Shown here one piece after another: positions 55,236 through 63,938 of a DNA stretch of 64,000 nucleotides. The number at the start of each line of letters is the position of its first letter. The stretch's first letter is position 1. Below the pieces are notes generated by a model. That model worked only from the letters and a program-made list of their open reading frames with translations. It had not been told where the DNA came from and made no database searches. A program made the position numbers and the translations under genes. Source of the stretch: JAMLHH01 sp037189845 (GTDB lineage Bacteria > Bacteroidota > Bacteroidia > Chitinophagales > JADIYW01); assembly GCA_037189845.1 (NCBI GenBank), contig JBBCIS010000003.1, forward strand, positions 310,001 through 374,000. The letters are read 5' to 3'.

Positions 55236-55969
55236 AACATCAACCAGGCTATTAGATAATCCGAAACCAACACTGTTATACAGCTCAACACAACTGCCTG
55301 AGTACTTGCCTTGCCTATTTCGAGCGCGCCACCTCTTGCATAGTAACCTTTAAAGCAAGAAATAGAAACTATAAGAAAGCTGAACACTACAGCTTTTATC
55401 ATCATGATATATGTGTTCAGCGGTACAAACCAGCTCAATGCCCCCTGGATATATTCAGTGGTAGATACATACCCTGAAGCAGCACCTGCCAGCATTCCGC
55501 CCCAGATACCTATGGCCGCAGCAAAAACTACCAGCAACGGAATCATGGTGACTGCAGCTGCTAATTTTGGCCCTACCAGATATGCAGTAGTATTCACACC
55601 CATAATCTCCAGGGCATCTATTTGCTCTGTCAGCCTCATCGTACCCAGCTCGGAAGCAACATTAGAGCCGACTTTTCCTGCCAGGATCAGGCTTGTCACA
55701 GTGGGTGCAAACTCCAATATCATGGATTCTTTTACTACATAACCCACAAAATACATGGGTGTAATCGTAGTCGATAAGTTATATGCAAACTGAACAGCAG
55801 ATACAGCTCCGATAAAAAATGAAATGATAAAGACAATCACCATTGAATCCACACCTATCTGGTGCATCTGACGCAATGTTTCTGTCCAGTACATTGCTTT
55901 GCGTTCCGGTCTCACAAAAAGACTCTTGAGCATAAGTATGTACTTCCCGAATTGATATAAAGACTCCAT
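55232..55969 (-). CDS. mlaE: MlaE-family phospholipid ABC permease
   Basis: 245 aa with about five to six membrane helices. The family signature SNVASELGTMRLTEQIDALE, IMGVNTTAYLVGPKLAA and the C-terminal CFKGYYARGGALEIGKAST are all present. MlaE is the membrane subunit of the Mla/Ttg2 asymmetry transport system. It is the first gene of mlaE-mlaF-sucD and stands divergent from an SDR gene with a 75-bp spacer. Confidence 0.93.
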   Translation of the reverse strand: MESLYQFGKYILMLKSLFVRPERKAMYWTETLRQMHQIGVDSMVIVFIISFFIGAVSAVQFAYNLSTTITPMYFVGYVVKESMILEFAPTVTSLILAGKVGSNVASELGTMRLTEQIDALEIMGVNTTAYLVGPKLAAAVTMIPLLVVFAAAIGIWGGMLAGAASGYVSTTEYIQGALSWFVPLNTYIMMIKAVVFSFLIVSISCFKGYYARGGALEIGKASTQAVVLSCITVLVSDYLIAWLML

Positions 55970-56044
55970 GTTTATGTCTCTAAAAATAACTTATTTTTAC
56001 AACATAGAGATTTAATTCACAGGTAAAATTACTTTCAAATTTTT

Positions 56045-56746
56045 ATGAACATAGTTATCACCGGAGCATCTAAGGGTATTGGTAGAGCTTTAGCTATAAG
56101 ATTTGCTCAGAATGGCCACGATCTTGCACTTTGCTCAAGAAATATTTCTGACTTACAGCAACTGAAAAATGAGTTAAAAAGCATCCATCCGGCAATAAAT
56201 ATCATCATCTCCTCAACAGATGTTTCTAAAAAGGAAGAAGTAAAAGAATTTGCCAACAGTATTTTACAGCAATGGGATAAACTTGACGTGCTGATTAACA
56301 ATGCAGGTGTTTTTATCCCCGGCTCTATCAAAGATGAGGATGAAAACAATCTTCCTCAAATGATAGAAACCAATCTGTACAGCGCATATCATCTTACCAA
56401 AGCTCTTTTACCTGTCATGCAGCAGGCAAAATCAGGACATATATTCAATATCTGCTCCATTGCCAGCTTCACAGCCTATCCAAACGGAGGTTCTTATTCC
56501 ATTTCAAAATTTGCATTATTAGGATTTTCCAGATGTCTCAGAGAAGAGCTTAAACAAGACAATATAAAGGTGACAGCAGTAATGCCGGGAGCTACTTTAA
56601 CTGATTCATGGAAAGGCGTAGAAATACCAGAGGAGAGATTTATTCCGGCAGGAGATATTGCAGCAATCATTTACAATACTACACAGCTAAGTCCGGGAAC
56701 TGCAATAGAAGATATCGTCATCAGACCACAGCTGGGAGATCTATAG
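56045..56746 (+). CDS. Short-chain dehydrogenase/reductase
   Basis: 233 aa, classical SDR. TGASKGIG at 6-13, LINNAGVFIPG, NICSIAS with the catalytic serine and Y151-xxx-K155 (YSISK). The arginine in LCSRNIS favours NADPH. It resembles FabG-like 3-ketoacyl reductases, but a true fabG would usually lie near acyl carrier protein genes, which are not here, so the substrate is left open. It is convergent to the oxidase cluster. Confidence 0.9.
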   Translation: MNIVITGASKGIGRALAIRFAQNGHDLALCSRNISDLQQLKNELKSIHPAINIIISSTDVSKKEEVKEFANSILQQWDKLDVLINNAGVFIPGSIKDEDENNLPQMIETNLYSAYHLTKALLPVMQQAKSGHIFNICSIASFTAYPNGGSYSISKFALLGFSRCLREELKQDNIKVTAVMPGATLTDSWKGVEIPEERFIPAGDIAAIIYNTTQLSPGTAIEDIVIRPQLGDL

Positions 56747-56764
56747 AAAAGAACAATAATAAAA

Positions 56765-56794
56765 GCGGTATATGTCGACAGTAAAATATGCCGC
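56765..56794. terminator. Terminator between the SDR gene and the oxidase cluster
   Basis: GCGGTATAT (56765-56773) pairs with ATATGCCGC (56786-56794) with one G-U pair and a 12-base loop. T-rich sequence lies on the minus-strand exit side. Confidence 0.55.
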
Positions 56795-56808
56795 CTCTGT
56801 TGAAGAAA

Positions 56809-57048
56809 CTAATTGCGTTCTTCCCAGTCAGAAGCAGCGAATTTTTTCCTGTTAAAATACCACAATAAGCCACCGCCGAGAAAAACGGTAACAGGGAATA
56901 ATAGCAGGTACAAAATTCCTGAATTAAGACTCTTCGCATAATCAGAGCCTTCAGCTGTCAATCTGCACATCGGGCATTGAGCCTGTGATACAAACGGTAT
57001 CAGCAATAAAACAAATGCGATTAGATACTTTTGAAACTGTGCTCTCAT
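56809..57048 (-). CDS. Small CxxC membrane protein of the oxidase cluster
   Basis: 79 aa. A signal peptide-like helix (about 8-24, ending SQAQ) leads to CPMC at residues 25-28 or so, directly behind the likely cleavage site, then TAEGSDYAKSLNSGILYLLL, a membrane helix (about 45-66) with PVTVFLGGGLLWY and a charged tail. The CxxC faces the periplasm and could bind copper or act as a thiol. I do not know an assigned function. It is the last gene of the cytochrome oxidase cluster, 13 bp behind the DUF420 gene, so a role in oxidase assembly is a reasonable inference. Confidence 0.65.
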   Translation of the reverse strand: MRAQFQKYLIAFVLLLIPFVSQAQCPMCRLTAEGSDYAKSLNSGILYLLLFPVTVFLGGGLLWYFNRKKFAASDWEERN

Positions 57049-57061
57049 TACTCACCTATTT

Positions 57062-57634
57062 TTAGTGCGCATAGTACGGCGCAATCATAAAATAAACCAA
57101 AACTCCTGTTACAGCTACGTACAACCACAAAGGGAATGTCCATTTAGCTAATTTTCTATGCTGATCAATTTTACCTGTCAAAGCTTTTGAAAATGTAAAC
57201 AAAATTAATGGTAAAATCAGAGCTGCTAAAATTATGTGTGTTAATAAAATGAAATAATATACATATCTCATAGCACCTGCAGCTAAAGCTTCTGCATCAT
57301 CCAGAATTCCATTAAAATCCGCATCACCATACTTCGTGCTTCCATCAGCTAATGTATGATAAGTCACATAAGAAACCAGAAAAACAGTAGAAAGCAAAAA
57401 GGCAGATAACATTACTGTTCTGTGACCGGTAACATTTTTGGATTTAATGAAATAAAATCCGGTAAGAATGCAGACAGCTACCAGAGAATTGAGAAATGCA
57501 TGAAATTTAGGAAAAAAGCCTAAATCCAGATTGTGCCTGATATCCGGCGGAGATACAAAAAAAAGTATCGCAACCAAAACCGGTACAGCTACAGAGAGCG
57601 TTATAATAACACGGGAAATTGTCTGATCTTTCAC
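57062..57634 (-). CDS. DUF420 membrane protein
   Basis: 190 aa from GTG 57634. Five membrane helices; conserved HAFLNSLVAVCILTGFYFIK and GHRTVMLSAFLLST, then YYFILLTHIILAALILPLIL and HRKLAKWTFPLWLYVAVTGV place several histidines at the membrane surface. DUF420 genes accompany caa3 oxidases and are thought to assist assembly. A start at ATG 57676 is also open, but it would overlap sco by 38 bp, while GTG 57634 starts four bases after the sco stop and fits the family N-terminus. Confidence 0.85.
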   Translation of the reverse strand: MKDQTISRVIITLSVAVPVLVAILFFVSPPDIRHNLDLGFFPKFHAFLNSLVAVCILTGFYFIKSKNVTGHRTVMLSAFLLSTVFLVSYVTYHTLADGSTKYGDADFNGILDDAEALAAGAMRYVYYFILLTHIILAALILPLILFTFSKALTGKIDQHRKLAKWTFPLWLYVAVTGVLVYFMIAPYYAH

Positions 57635-57638
57635 TGAG

Positions 57639-58352
57639 CTAATTTTTATCCTTGTGAGGGATAATGTAACTGACAAGAAGCTTCTGGATATCCTGGATCA
57701 ATCTGTCTGTATCTTCGGCAGATGTGCCATCATAATATCCGCGAATACGCTTTTCTCTGTCAATCAATACAAATTTATTATCGTGAATAAAGTCGTTAGG
57801 GCCACCATCGCCTTCAGTCGCAGTCACCAGAAAGCCTTTTCTCGCCAGTTCATAAATAGCGGGCTTATCACCAGTCAGCAGACTCCAGGAGGAAGAATTC
57901 ACGTTATTGTCATAGGCATATTTCAACAGCTGCTCCTGTGTGTCTGTTTCAGGATCTACAGTAAAAGAAAAAATCTGAAGCTTACTGTTGTCCTCCAGAA
58001 AAAACTCCTGGATTTTTCTTTTGTTGGCTGCCATATCAATACAAATTGTCGGACAGGTAGTAAAGAAAAAGTCAGCGACAGAAACAACACCCTTCATTCT
58101 GCTGTCAGTAATGGTATCACCATTCTGGTTGATGAATGAAAACTTGGGAATGGTATGATAAATTGTATCAGTGACTGTTTTACCTTCACTATTTACCCTT
58201 TCGTAAGGTGTACGATTACCGTAAATCGGTAAAACAGTATCTACCTTAATTTCAGGCTGTTTCTTATTGGCAAAATATATAAGAAATACAATAGGAAAAA
58301 TAGCAGCCACAACGACTGCTATTAAAAACCCTGTTTTTCTATTTACATTCAT
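57639..58352 (-). CDS. SCO1/SenC copper chaperone
   Basis: 237 aa from ATG 58352. One N-terminal membrane anchor (about 8-27), then a thioredoxin-like domain facing the periplasm. The copper site is C-x3-C in FTTCPTICIDM, with the histidine in DFIHDNKFVLID. SCO proteins deliver copper to the CuA centre of subunit II (CoxB, same cluster). It begins two bases after the subunit IV gene. A frame eight codons longer exists but would overlap that gene. Confidence 0.95.
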   Translation of the reverse strand: MNVNRKTGFLIAVVVAAIFPIVFLIYFANKKQPEIKVDTVLPIYGNRTPYERVNSEGKTVTDTIYHTIPKFSFINQNGDTITDSRMKGVVSVADFFFTTCPTICIDMAANKRKIQEFFLEDNSKLQIFSFTVDPETDTQEQLLKYAYDNNVNSSSWSLLTGDKPAIYELARKGFLVTATEGDGGPNDFIHDNKFVLIDREKRIRGYYDGTSAEDTDRLIQDIQKLLVSYIIPHKDKN

Positions 58353-58354
58353 GA

Positions 58355-58687
58355 TTAATGGAGTAGAGCATACCAATAATTACCTTCTACCATTAGTGCA
58401 ATCAAAGCCCACACTAAAAAGATCAAAGGAACAGAAAGAGCAAGAATCAATGCTTTCTTTTCATACTTAAGGTGCATAAACTCAGCAACAATATAAAATG
58501 CTTTAATGAGTGTAGCTATAATCATGAATCCTACAATATAATATTTTGGAGTATCATGAAAAAAGTAAAAGTGTACGAGAGCAATTGCAACCTCAATCGC
58601 TGTTACTCCAGCCATTAAGTATGTCGATTTCCAAACAGTGCTTACCTGTTTCTGATATGTTGCCTCATCAGTAGTATGACCAGCCAT
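58355..58687 (-). CDS. Cytochrome c oxidase subunit IV-like protein
   Basis: 110 aa with three membrane helices (about 28-48, 54-75 and 83-105). STYLMAGVTAIEVAIALVHF, YYIVGFMIIATLIKAFYIV then AEFMHLKYEKKALIL and VPLIFLVWALIALMVEG follow the bacterial subunit IV (CoxF-type) pattern. It is a small accessory part of the caa3 complex. It lies 18 bp behind subunit III. Confidence 0.9.
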   Translation of the reverse strand: MAGHTTDEATYQKQVSTVWKSTYLMAGVTAIEVAIALVHFYFFHDTPKYYIVGFMIIATLIKAFYIVAEFMHLKYEKKALILALSVPLIFLVWALIALMVEGNYWYALLH

Positions 58688-58705
58688 TATTTATATTTTT
58701 TTTGA

Positions 58706-59464
58706 TTAGAAAAGATAGAATAACAAGAATACGAATACCCATACTAAGTCTACAAAGTGCCAGTATAACCCGAACTTCTCAACCATTTCATAGTGTCCGC
58801 GTCTTTCGTAAGTACCATTCAAGGTTTGAATCAAACAAATAATGTTCAAAATTACCCCTACAAATACGTGGAATCCGTGAAAACCTGTAATACCGAAGAA
58901 TGTACCACCAAACAAAGGAGGACCAGGAGAAACAGCTGGCATTGCAGCACCATGTTCTGCAACATATTTCAATGTTTCACCATTTTCACCTGCATAATAC
59001 ACGTTATAGAATGGAGTCATGCCATCATGAATTAAGTGTGTCCACTCCCATGCCTGACAAGCCAAGAAGGCAATACCACCTAAAATACCTAATGACATCC
59101 ATATTGCTACACCTTTTTTATTCATTCTATGACCTTCCTGTACTGCTCTTACTACGAAAACAGAGCTCAGAATCAAGATAGTAGTCATGATAGTTACAAA
59201 TCCCAATGGAACTTTTGCACCATGTAAAAACGGCATACCGTTAAATACAAGGTTTGGATCCGGCCACCATTGGTGACTTACTCTGATAGCACCGTAAGCA
59301 ATCAAAAATCCCGTAAAAGTGAAAACGTCAGACAATAAGAAAAACCACATCATAGTTTTTCCATAGCTTGCTCCCATAGGAGTATCTTCACCACCTTCTT
59401 TGTTATTAGGAGCCGGCAAATCTAAATGCTCCGAAATCAAATGTTCTTCTAACAATTCAGCCAT
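58706..59464 (-). CDS. coxC: Cytochrome c oxidase subunit III
   Basis: 252 aa. Seven membrane helices in pattern; MGASYGKTMMWFFLLSDVFTF, QAWEWTHLIHDGMTPFYNV, GGTFFGITGFHGFHVFVGVI with the conserved histidines, and HYEMVEKFGLYWHFVDLVWV with the terminal WHFVDxVW motif. The insert FYNVYYAGENG is seen in Bacteroidota. Subunit III stabilises the oxidase core and oxygen entry. A second subunit III-like gene lies directly upstream. Confidence 0.94.
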   Translation of the reverse strand: MAELLEEHLISEHLDLPAPNNKEGGEDTPMGASYGKTMMWFFLLSDVFTFTGFLIAYGAIRVSHQWWPDPNLVFNGMPFLHGAKVPLGFVTIMTTILILSSVFVVRAVQEGHRMNKKGVAIWMSLGILGGIAFLACQAWEWTHLIHDGMTPFYNVYYAGENGETLKYVAEHGAAMPAVSPGPPLFGGTFFGITGFHGFHVFVGVILNIICLIQTLNGTYERRGHYEMVEKFGLYWHFVDLVWVFVFLLFYLF

Positions 59465-59475
59465 TTATATTTAGT

Positions 59476-60081
59476 TTAATGGTTCAGATTAATAAATAGG
59501 AAAATAAATAAATAGACCCAAAGGATATCCATGAAATGCCAGTAAATGCCTAAAAGATCTGTACGAACTTTCAGAGCTGTACTTTTATCACTTATCAGAG
59601 TACTTTTTTGTTTTTTGTAAATGAACAACCAGGACGATTTAATAAAAGCAAAAAGCAAAAATATTACTCCACCTAATAAGTGAAAGGCATGCATGCCAGT
59701 TATTACATAAAAAAACGAACCTGATGGATTTCCATCCAGATAAATACCGGAATTCGTTAAATCCTGCCATCCCTGCAACTGGAAGTATGCAAACAGTAAG
59801 CCCAGAACTATGGTAACAAATATTCCAAAAACTGTCATTAAAGTATGACCTTTCTTATTTGAAACATGAGCTACATGCATAGTAGCACTTGAAATCAAAA
59901 TAATGATTGTACTTGTGTAAAAAGCAACAGGCATAGAAAAATCTACCCAGTTACCGGCACCCTTTCTTACAATATATGCACTTGTCAAACCGCCAAATGC
60001 CATACAAATGCTCACCAGTGCCAGCAACATAGTGAATCTATGTGCTTTCTGATTATTATATGATTCTGTAATAGAGTACAT
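59476..60081 (-). CDS. Second cytochrome c oxidase subunit III-like protein
   Basis: 201 aa, five membrane helices, shorter than the neighbouring subunit III. LLALVSICMAFGGLTSAYIV, GSFFYVITGMHAFHLLGGVI and IYWHFMDILWVYLFIFLF match the subunit III fold and end in the WHFMDxxW motif. Two subunit III-type proteins side by side are usual in Bacteroidota caa3 clusters. It begins three bases after ctaB. Confidence 0.92.
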   Translation of the reverse strand: MYSITESYNNQKAHRFTMLLALVSICMAFGGLTSAYIVRKGAGNWVDFSMPVAFYTSTIIILISSATMHVAHVSNKKGHTLMTVFGIFVTIVLGLLFAYFQLQGWQDLTNSGIYLDGNPSGSFFYVITGMHAFHLLGGVIFLLFAFIKSSWLFIYKKQKSTLISDKSTALKVRTDLLGIYWHFMDILWVYLFIFLFINLNH

Positions 60082-60084
60082 GTC

Positions 60085-60981
60085 TTAAATTTTATCTAAA
60101 ACAAATGCAATTTGTACGATAGGAATATAAAAGAAAGATGCAAACATTAATTTCTTAGCACTCTTATCTGACAAATCTATACACAATTGAATAGCCGTAT
60201 ACAAAAACAATACTCCGCAAATCATAGCAATGATCAATGAATAATATCCGGTCATTCCCATCATAAACGGAAGCGCTCCTGCTATAATCAAAAATACATT
60301 ATATGGTATAATTTGTAAAGCAGCTTCTCTCGATTTGCCTTTACCTGAAGGTAGCAAAGTAAATCCGCCTTTATTGTAATCATCATTCAATAACCATGCA
60401 ATTGCCCAAAAATGAGGCATTTGCCACAAAAACTGGATGGCAAAAAGTACAAATCCTGACAAAGTAATGTGACCAACTGCAACGGTAGAACCTATTAATA
60501 AAGGTAATGCTCCGGGTACTGCACCAATAAATACAGCAGCAGGACTGATCTTTTTAAATGGTGTGTAGATAAAAGCATAGGTCAATAATGAAAGCGCAGC
60601 TAGCAGACCGGATACAGGATTAAAATAAAAAGATAAAATCCCTATACCCAGTACCCCGTTTAATCCTGCAAAGATAGTCGCCTCGATAACGGACAACTCT
60701 CCTGTAGGTAGTGGACGGTTATTGGTACGATTCATCAGCTTATCAGAATCTTTCTCCAGGATCTGGTTGATGGTATTGGAAGAGACAGTTACTAAAAAAC
60801 CGCCTGCAATCAGCATGATAATGCTCATCCAGCTGTAGCTGACTCCTTCGAAAAGGAAAGCCATAACAGAGGAAAATACCACCAGTAATGACAATCTTAC
60901 TTTTGCCAACTGAGAATAGGCGTTCATCCTTTGACGAATGAACTGTCCTATGTTCAATTGTATGTAATTTGTTTGATTCAT
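60085..60981 (-). CDS. ctaB: Protoheme IX farnesyltransferase (heme O synthase)
   Basis: 298 aa, nine membrane helices. It adds a farnesyl group to heme B, giving heme O for oxidase subunit I. The prenyl-binding NTINQILEKDSDKLMNRTNN with the aspartate cluster, RPLPTGELS, TPFKKISPAAVFIGAVPGAL, and WAIAWLLNDDYNKGGFTLLP are typical. A shorter start at the internal Met of residue 19 is possible. No heme A synthase gene is visible in the window. Confidence 0.96.
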   Translation of the reverse strand: MNQTNYIQLNIGQFIRQRMNAYSQLAKVRLSLLVVFSSVMAFLFEGVSYSWMSIIMLIAGGFLVTVSSNTINQILEKDSDKLMNRTNNRPLPTGELSVIEATIFAGLNGVLGIGILSFYFNPVSGLLAALSLLTYAFIYTPFKKISPAAVFIGAVPGALPLLIGSTVAVGHITLSGFVLFAIQFLWQMPHFWAIAWLLNDDYNKGGFTLLPSGKGKSREAALQIIPYNVFLIIAGALPFMMGMTGYYSLIIAMICGVLFLYTAIQLCIDLSDKSAKKLMFASFFYIPIVQIAFVLDKI

Positions 60982-61009
60982 TACTAAATCTATAGATTGT
61001 TAATTCAAA

Positions 61010-62827
61010 TTAATGATGAGCGTTTTTCTCCATCTGGATTTCTTCCTCAGTCATAGGAACTGTCTGTGGAATGAAATCAGGACCATCTTCAAACTTGCTG
61101 TAGTCATAAGCCCAACGATACACTGTAGGCAATTCACCCGGCCAGTTTCCGTGAATTCTCTCAAGCGGAGTAGTCCACTCTAATGTATTAGCTTTCCAAG
61201 GATTCAATTCAGTAACCACTCTGCCTTTCTTCATACTCCAGAAGAAGTTGATCACAAAGATAAACTGCGTAAAGAATACGATAATAGCTGCTACTGTAAT
61301 CAATATATTCATATCGCCATACTCAGCAAATGCTTTAAACTCATTGAAAGAGTAGTAACGACGAGGAACACCTGACATACCTAAGTAGTGCATAGGCCAG
61401 AAGATCAGGTAAGAGCCAATGAATGTAATGAAGAAGTGAATGTAAGCCAATGTCTCATTCATAAATCTTCCATACATCTTAGGGAACCAGTGATATACTC
61501 CGGCAAACATACCGAAGAATGCTGCAATACCCATGATGATGTGGAAGTGAGCTACTACGAAATAAGTATCGTGTAATTGGATGTCAATAGTCGCATTACC
61601 TAACCAGATACCTGTTACACCACCGGAGATAAATAATGAAACGAAACCTAATGCAAAAATTGTAGCAGGTGTCATTCTGATATTACCTCTCCAGATTGTA
61701 GCCAACCAGTTGAATACTTTTACTGATGAAGGAACCGCAATCAATAGTGTAAAGAGAATGAATACTGATCCCAGGAATGGATTCATACCAGTCATAAACA
61801 TGTGGTGAGCCCATACGATGAAACCAAGTACTGCGATACCAAGGATAGAGAAGATCATCGCTTTGTAACCGAAGATCGGTTTTCTTGAGTTAACAGCAAG
61901 AATCTCTGATACCATACCCATTGCAGGTAAGATAACGATATATACCTCAGGGTGACCCAGGAACCAGAATAAGTGCTGGAACAAGATAGCGCTACCACCA
62001 GAGTAAGCTAAAGCCTGTCCGCCAATATAAATATCTGATAAGTAGAAGCTTGTACCTAATCCTCTGTCAAAAATCAACAATACAGCTGCTGATACTAATA
62101 CAGGGAAAGATAACAAACCTATAATTGCAGTGAAAAACAATGCCCATACAGTCAATGGCATTCTGAACATCGTCATACCTTTCGTTCTAAGGTTTAAAAC
62201 AGTAGAGATATAGTTGATACCAGCCAATAACTGTGAAGCAATAAATAATGTCATACTGATCAACCAGAGTGTCATACCCATACCGGAACCTGAAGAAGCC
62301 TGTGGTAATGCGCTCAAAGGAGGATAAATTGTCCAGCCACCTGATGCCATACCTGTAGGTAAGAATACAGAAGCCAACATGATCAGTGAGGACAAGATAA
62401 ACAACCAGAAAGACAAAGCATTCATTAAAGGAGATGCCATATCTCTCGCTCCGATCTGATAAGGAATCAATAGGTTAGCAAAAGTTCCACTCAATCCGGC
62501 AGTCAGTACAAAGAAAACCATGATCGTACCATGCATAGTCACCAAAGCATAGTAAGCATCAGTAGTCAACTTACCGCTATCAAACCAGTTGGAAAACAAT
62601 GTTTCCAATAACGGGAATGTCTCATCCGGCCATGCTAACTGAACTCTGAACAATACAGAAAACAGACCTCCGATAATCGCCCACATCATCCCTGCAATCA
62701 GGAACTGCTTAGCGATCATCTTGTGATCCATACTGAATACATATTTGCTGAAGAATGTCTCTTCATGATGATGTCCGGCAGCGTGAGCTACTGTAGCACC
62801 ATGTTCATGTATATTTGAAGTTGCCAT
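61010..62827 (-). CDS. ctaD: Cytochrome c oxidase subunit I
   Basis: 605 aa, 12 or more membrane helices. Heme and copper ligands: HGTIMVFF (low-spin heme), WFLGHPEVYIVILPAMGMVS with the His-Tyr pair, VWAHHMFMTGM (CuB histidines) and HDTYFVVAHFHIIMGIAAFF (both hemes). YVIL and the D- and K-channel regions appear regular. The His-rich N-terminus (HAAGHHHEETFF) precedes the first helix. It is the catalytic subunit that reduces O2 and pumps protons. Confidence 0.97.
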   Translation of the reverse strand: MATSNIHEHGATVAHAAGHHHEETFFSKYVFSMDHKMIAKQFLIAGMMWAIIGGLFSVLFRVQLAWPDETFPLLETLFSNWFDSGKLTTDAYYALVTMHGTIMVFFVLTAGLSGTFANLLIPYQIGARDMASPLMNALSFWLFILSSLIMLASVFLPTGMASGGWTIYPPLSALPQASSGSGMGMTLWLISMTLFIASQLLAGINYISTVLNLRTKGMTMFRMPLTVWALFFTAIIGLLSFPVLVSAAVLLIFDRGLGTSFYLSDIYIGGQALAYSGGSAILFQHLFWFLGHPEVYIVILPAMGMVSEILAVNSRKPIFGYKAMIFSILGIAVLGFIVWAHHMFMTGMNPFLGSVFILFTLLIAVPSSVKVFNWLATIWRGNIRMTPATIFALGFVSLFISGGVTGIWLGNATIDIQLHDTYFVVAHFHIIMGIAAFFGMFAGVYHWFPKMYGRFMNETLAYIHFFITFIGSYLIFWPMHYLGMSGVPRRYYSFNEFKAFAEYGDMNILITVAAIIVFFTQFIFVINFFWSMKKGRVVTELNPWKANTLEWTTPLERIHGNWPGELPTVYRWAYDYSKFEDGPDFIPQTVPMTEEEIQMEKNAHH

Positions 62828-62861
62828 TTTCTATTTTTAAATTTTAGATCTTTCTTACAAA

Positions 62862-63914
62862 TTATTCAGTTACTGTTGAATCAACTACCGCTGCTGCAGA
62901 ATCAGCTGCAACTGCTGGTGCCACCGGCGTTGCTTCTTCTTTTTTAGCAAGAATGTTTTGTTCGTAATAAGATTTTTGTTCTGCAAACCAAACTTTGTAT
63001 TCCTCTTCTGTTACAATTCTCACTACACGTTTCATGTTCCAGTGACCAGTCCCACACAATTGGTTACATGCTAATTCATAATCAAATTCCGGATCACCTT
63101 TAATCTCACGCATCTTTTCAGTAGTGATAGTAGGCTTGAACCAGAATTTTGTAGGCATACCAGGTACCGCGTCCATCATCAATCTGAACTCAGGCAGATA
63201 GAAGTTATGAATTACATCCAATGCTGCAATATTCACATAAACAGGTGTATTTACAGGAAGTACGATTTCATCAGAAAGGAAGTCATCCTGGCTGGCTTCG
63301 TCATTCCATCTTACACCTAATTCGTTTTCAGCATTTACCAATGTAAAATCTCTGGGACCTAGTTTGTTGTCCTTACCTCCGTATCTGATATACCATCCGA
63401 ATTGTTTTGCAGTAGCTTCTATTCTGATAGCTTCTGAAGGCGCTTCTGAGAAAATTTTAAACCATTTGTCGATACCCATACCTACTAATACAGTCAGGGC
63501 TAAAGCAGGAATTACAGTCCAGATCAACTCCAATTTGTTGTTATGCGGATAGTAAAATGCTCTTCTGTCTTTTCTGTATCTGTATTTCCATGAAAAGAAA
63601 AACAAAAGGAAGTTTGTAATAAGTAGTACAATACCCGTAACTATCAAAGTAACAGTAATCAATTCCTGGATCCATACCCCATGCTCAGAAGCCGGAACAG
63701 GTAGAAACTTACCATATTCATAGTAACCGGTAACTGCCATGAATATCAGCAATAAAAATCCGGTAATGCCAAACCAGAAAGCTACTGACCTGGAAGTTTC
63801 CTCTCTGCGGTCATCTTCTTCTTTAATAACTGATATGAGCTCAACAGCCTTTCCAACTTGTACTATAACTACAAATACAAGTACCAAAGCGAGCGTTATA
63901 AGTAATAATTGCAT
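62862..63914 (-). CDS. coxB: Cytochrome c oxidase subunit II
   Basis: 350 aa. Three membrane helices at the N-terminus (about 4-24, 47-67 and 88-112), one more than the standard two. The CuA domain has HNFYLPEFRLMMDAVPGMPT with the first histidine and ELACNQLCGTGHWNMKR with C, C, H and M ligands. No heme c motif CxxCH follows, so this subunit is not of the c-type-fused kind; the tail is Ala/Val-rich and low complexity. It lies first in this run of oxidase genes, behind a fragment that may be actF. Confidence 0.95.
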   Translation of the reverse strand: MQLLLITLALVLVFVVIVQVGKAVELISVIKEEDDRREETSRSVAFWFGITGFLLLIFMAVTGYYEYGKFLPVPASEHGVWIQELITVTLIVTGIVLLITNFLLFFFSWKYRYRKDRRAFYYPHNNKLELIWTVIPALALTVLVGMGIDKWFKIFSEAPSEAIRIEATAKQFGWYIRYGGKDNKLGPRDFTLVNAENELGVRWNDEASQDDFLSDEIVLPVNTPVYVNIAALDVIHNFYLPEFRLMMDAVPGMPTKFWFKPTITTEKMREIKGDPEFDYELACNQLCGTGHWNMKRVVRIVTEEEYKVWFAEQKSYYEQNILAKKEEATPVAPAVAADSAAAVVDSTVTE

Positions 63915-63938
63915 CTTACTTGCTTTTTATTTTTTGTA

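Noticed and set aside
59476..60081. Second subunit III gene as a recent duplication or pseudogene
   Set aside because: The two proteins are clearly diverged, both are intact, and paired subunit III genes are normal in this phylum.
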